From contig JBDVMP010000063.1 in assembly GCA_039970095.1 (NCBI GenBank), positions 1 to 64,000 of the forward strand: a stretch of 64,000 bases of DNA, read 5' to 3'. Position 1 is the first letter of the stretch, and each line of letters begins with the position of its first letter. Positions 63,542 through 64,000 of this stretch are shown here, piece by piece. The notes beneath the pieces are model-generated. The model ran no database searches and was not told where the DNA came from. It saw only the letters and a list, made by a program, of their open reading frames with translations. This DNA is from JAMZMI01 sp039970095. GTDB lineage: Bacteria > Bacteroidota > Bacteroidia > Cytophagales > Cyclobacteriaceae. A program made the translations under genes and the position numbers.

Positions 63542-64000
63542 CTAACTTTCTGCAGTAGAAAAACTTGCTTCTTGTTTGCCAAGAAATTTATCCATTGCCT
63601 CTTTTTTGTTCTTAACCTCAAATTTATGTAAGATGTTTTTGATGTGATATTTCACCGTGTTCTCGGATATGAAGTGTTCTGAAGCGATGTTCTTATTGCT
63701 TTTTCCTAAGCCGACATCCTTGAGTATTGCTATTTCTTTTAATGTGAAATTGTAGGTGTTAACTAGTTCTTGGATACCTAACTCTTTATTATCACTGTCT
63801 TTGTTCAGCTCTTTTAGTTGAGAAGCATAATCCATTAATTTTTGATTGATGGATATATTTTCTTTTGCGATCTTTTTTGCTTGATACATAATGGCCCATG
63901 AGAAAAGAATCATCTCAAAAATTGACCCAATCTTATAAAAATATAGAGGTAAATTGAATAGAATAATCCCAAAATGAGGACTTATATAGTAATCATGAGC
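63542..64000 (-). CDS. 7TM-DISM-like sensor with C-terminal LuxR-type HTH, 5' partial
   Basis: The frame (minus strand) is open from the window edge at 64000, so this is the C-terminal part of a longer protein; the ATG at 63913 is internal. Residues encoded before it (PLYFYKIGSIFE) continue into ILFSWAIMYQAKK, the last transmembrane helix of a 7TM-DISM-type receptor. A coiled-coil (NQKLMDYASQLKELNK) and a LuxR/FixJ-type helix-turn-helix follow (LKEIAILKDVGLGKSNK, ISENTVKYHIKNILHKF). Such one-component membrane receptors bind an extracellular ligand and act directly on DNA or through partners. Convergent with the small helical gene (16-base gap). Confidence 0.78.
   Translation of the reverse strand, partial: AHDYYISPHFGIILFNLPLYFYKIGSIFEMILFSWAIMYQAKKIAKENISINQKLMDYASQLKELNKDSDNKELGIQELVNTYNFTLKEIAILKDVGLGKSNKNIASEHFISENTVKYHIKNILHKFEVKNKKEAMDKFLGKQEASFSTAES

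Noticed and set aside
1..64000. Search for tRNA, rRNA, CRISPR arrays, insertion sequences and phage genes
   Set aside because: None could be recognised; the repeats seen are short palindromes without transposase or array structure.

Overview
The window comes from a member of the phylum Bacteroidota, most likely a free-living, probably marine, Cytophagales-type bacterium. The evidence is a SusC/SusD pair, an ECF sigma/FecR anti-sigma pair driving an STN-domain SusC, type IX secretion C-terminal domains, many lipoproteins with Bacteroidota-type lipoboxes, TAnnTTTG-like promoters, and a 7TM-DISM/LuxR-type regulator at the right edge. No tRNA, rRNA, CRISPR array, transposase or phage gene was seen.

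About 1-50 kb is one large pectin utilisation region. From the left: the end of a secreted beta-helix protein with Ig-like repeats and a T9SS tail, a pectin methylesterase (CE8), a pectate lyase (PL1) and a large beta-helix/TIM-barrel-like protein (5.3-8.5 kb). Next come five cytoplasmic or inner-membrane genes (8.5-14.4 kb): Fe-type alcohol dehydrogenase, DapA-family aldolase, PdxA2-like dehydrogenase/decarboxylase, DUF1537 four-carbon acid sugar kinase and a Na+/solute symporter. They run into a tightly packed set of exported enzymes (14.4-22.9 kb): apiosidase-like GH140, a GH43-like propeller, a beta-propeller plus beta-sandwich protein, an (alpha/alpha)6 protein and a GH78 rhamnosidase. 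A VCBS/ASPIC lipoprotein, an AraC regulator, the sigma/FecR/SusC/SusD module (27.6-34.3 kb) and a second enzyme block follow (34.5-50.4 kb: GH2, PL10, BNR sialidase-like, GH78, STN-esterase, GH105, Tat-type TIM-barrel protein, DUF3826, GH-propeller, GH2).

The most interesting reading is that 8.5-20.1 kb is a dedicated route for 3-deoxy-D-lyxo-heptulosarate (Dha), the C7 diacid of rhamnogalacturonan-II side chain D. Genes 14 and 15 of the list (16758-20112) together reproduce the architecture of the known fused GH143-GH142 enzyme that releases Dha and L-arabinofuranose, here split into two genes. The adjacent cytoplasmic genes fit this sequence: Dha is cleaved by aldolase to pyruvate plus D-threuronate; the Fe-ADH reduces this to D-threonate; the DUF1537 kinase makes 4-phospho-D-threonate; PdxA2 makes DHAP plus CO2. 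The stereochemistry, worked out on paper, ends exactly at D-threonate, the known substrate of DtnK/PdxA2. No step has been tested; this is inference from family chemistry and gene order.

Beyond 50 kb there are a 26-codon membrane ORF with a good promoter match, a DUF3124 lipoprotein, a TonB-receptor-like outer-membrane protein, and a second catabolic group (55-60.8 kb: cytoplasmic GH31 alpha-xylosidase-like, Gfo/Idh/MocA oxidoreductase, PhyH dioxygenase, SSS symporter). After that come an aldo/keto reductase, a metallophosphoesterase-like lipoprotein, a small helical protein and the cut-off LuxR-type sensor. Short palindromic elements recur at gene 5' ends, and in two or three cases they appear to be translated as part of a signal peptide.
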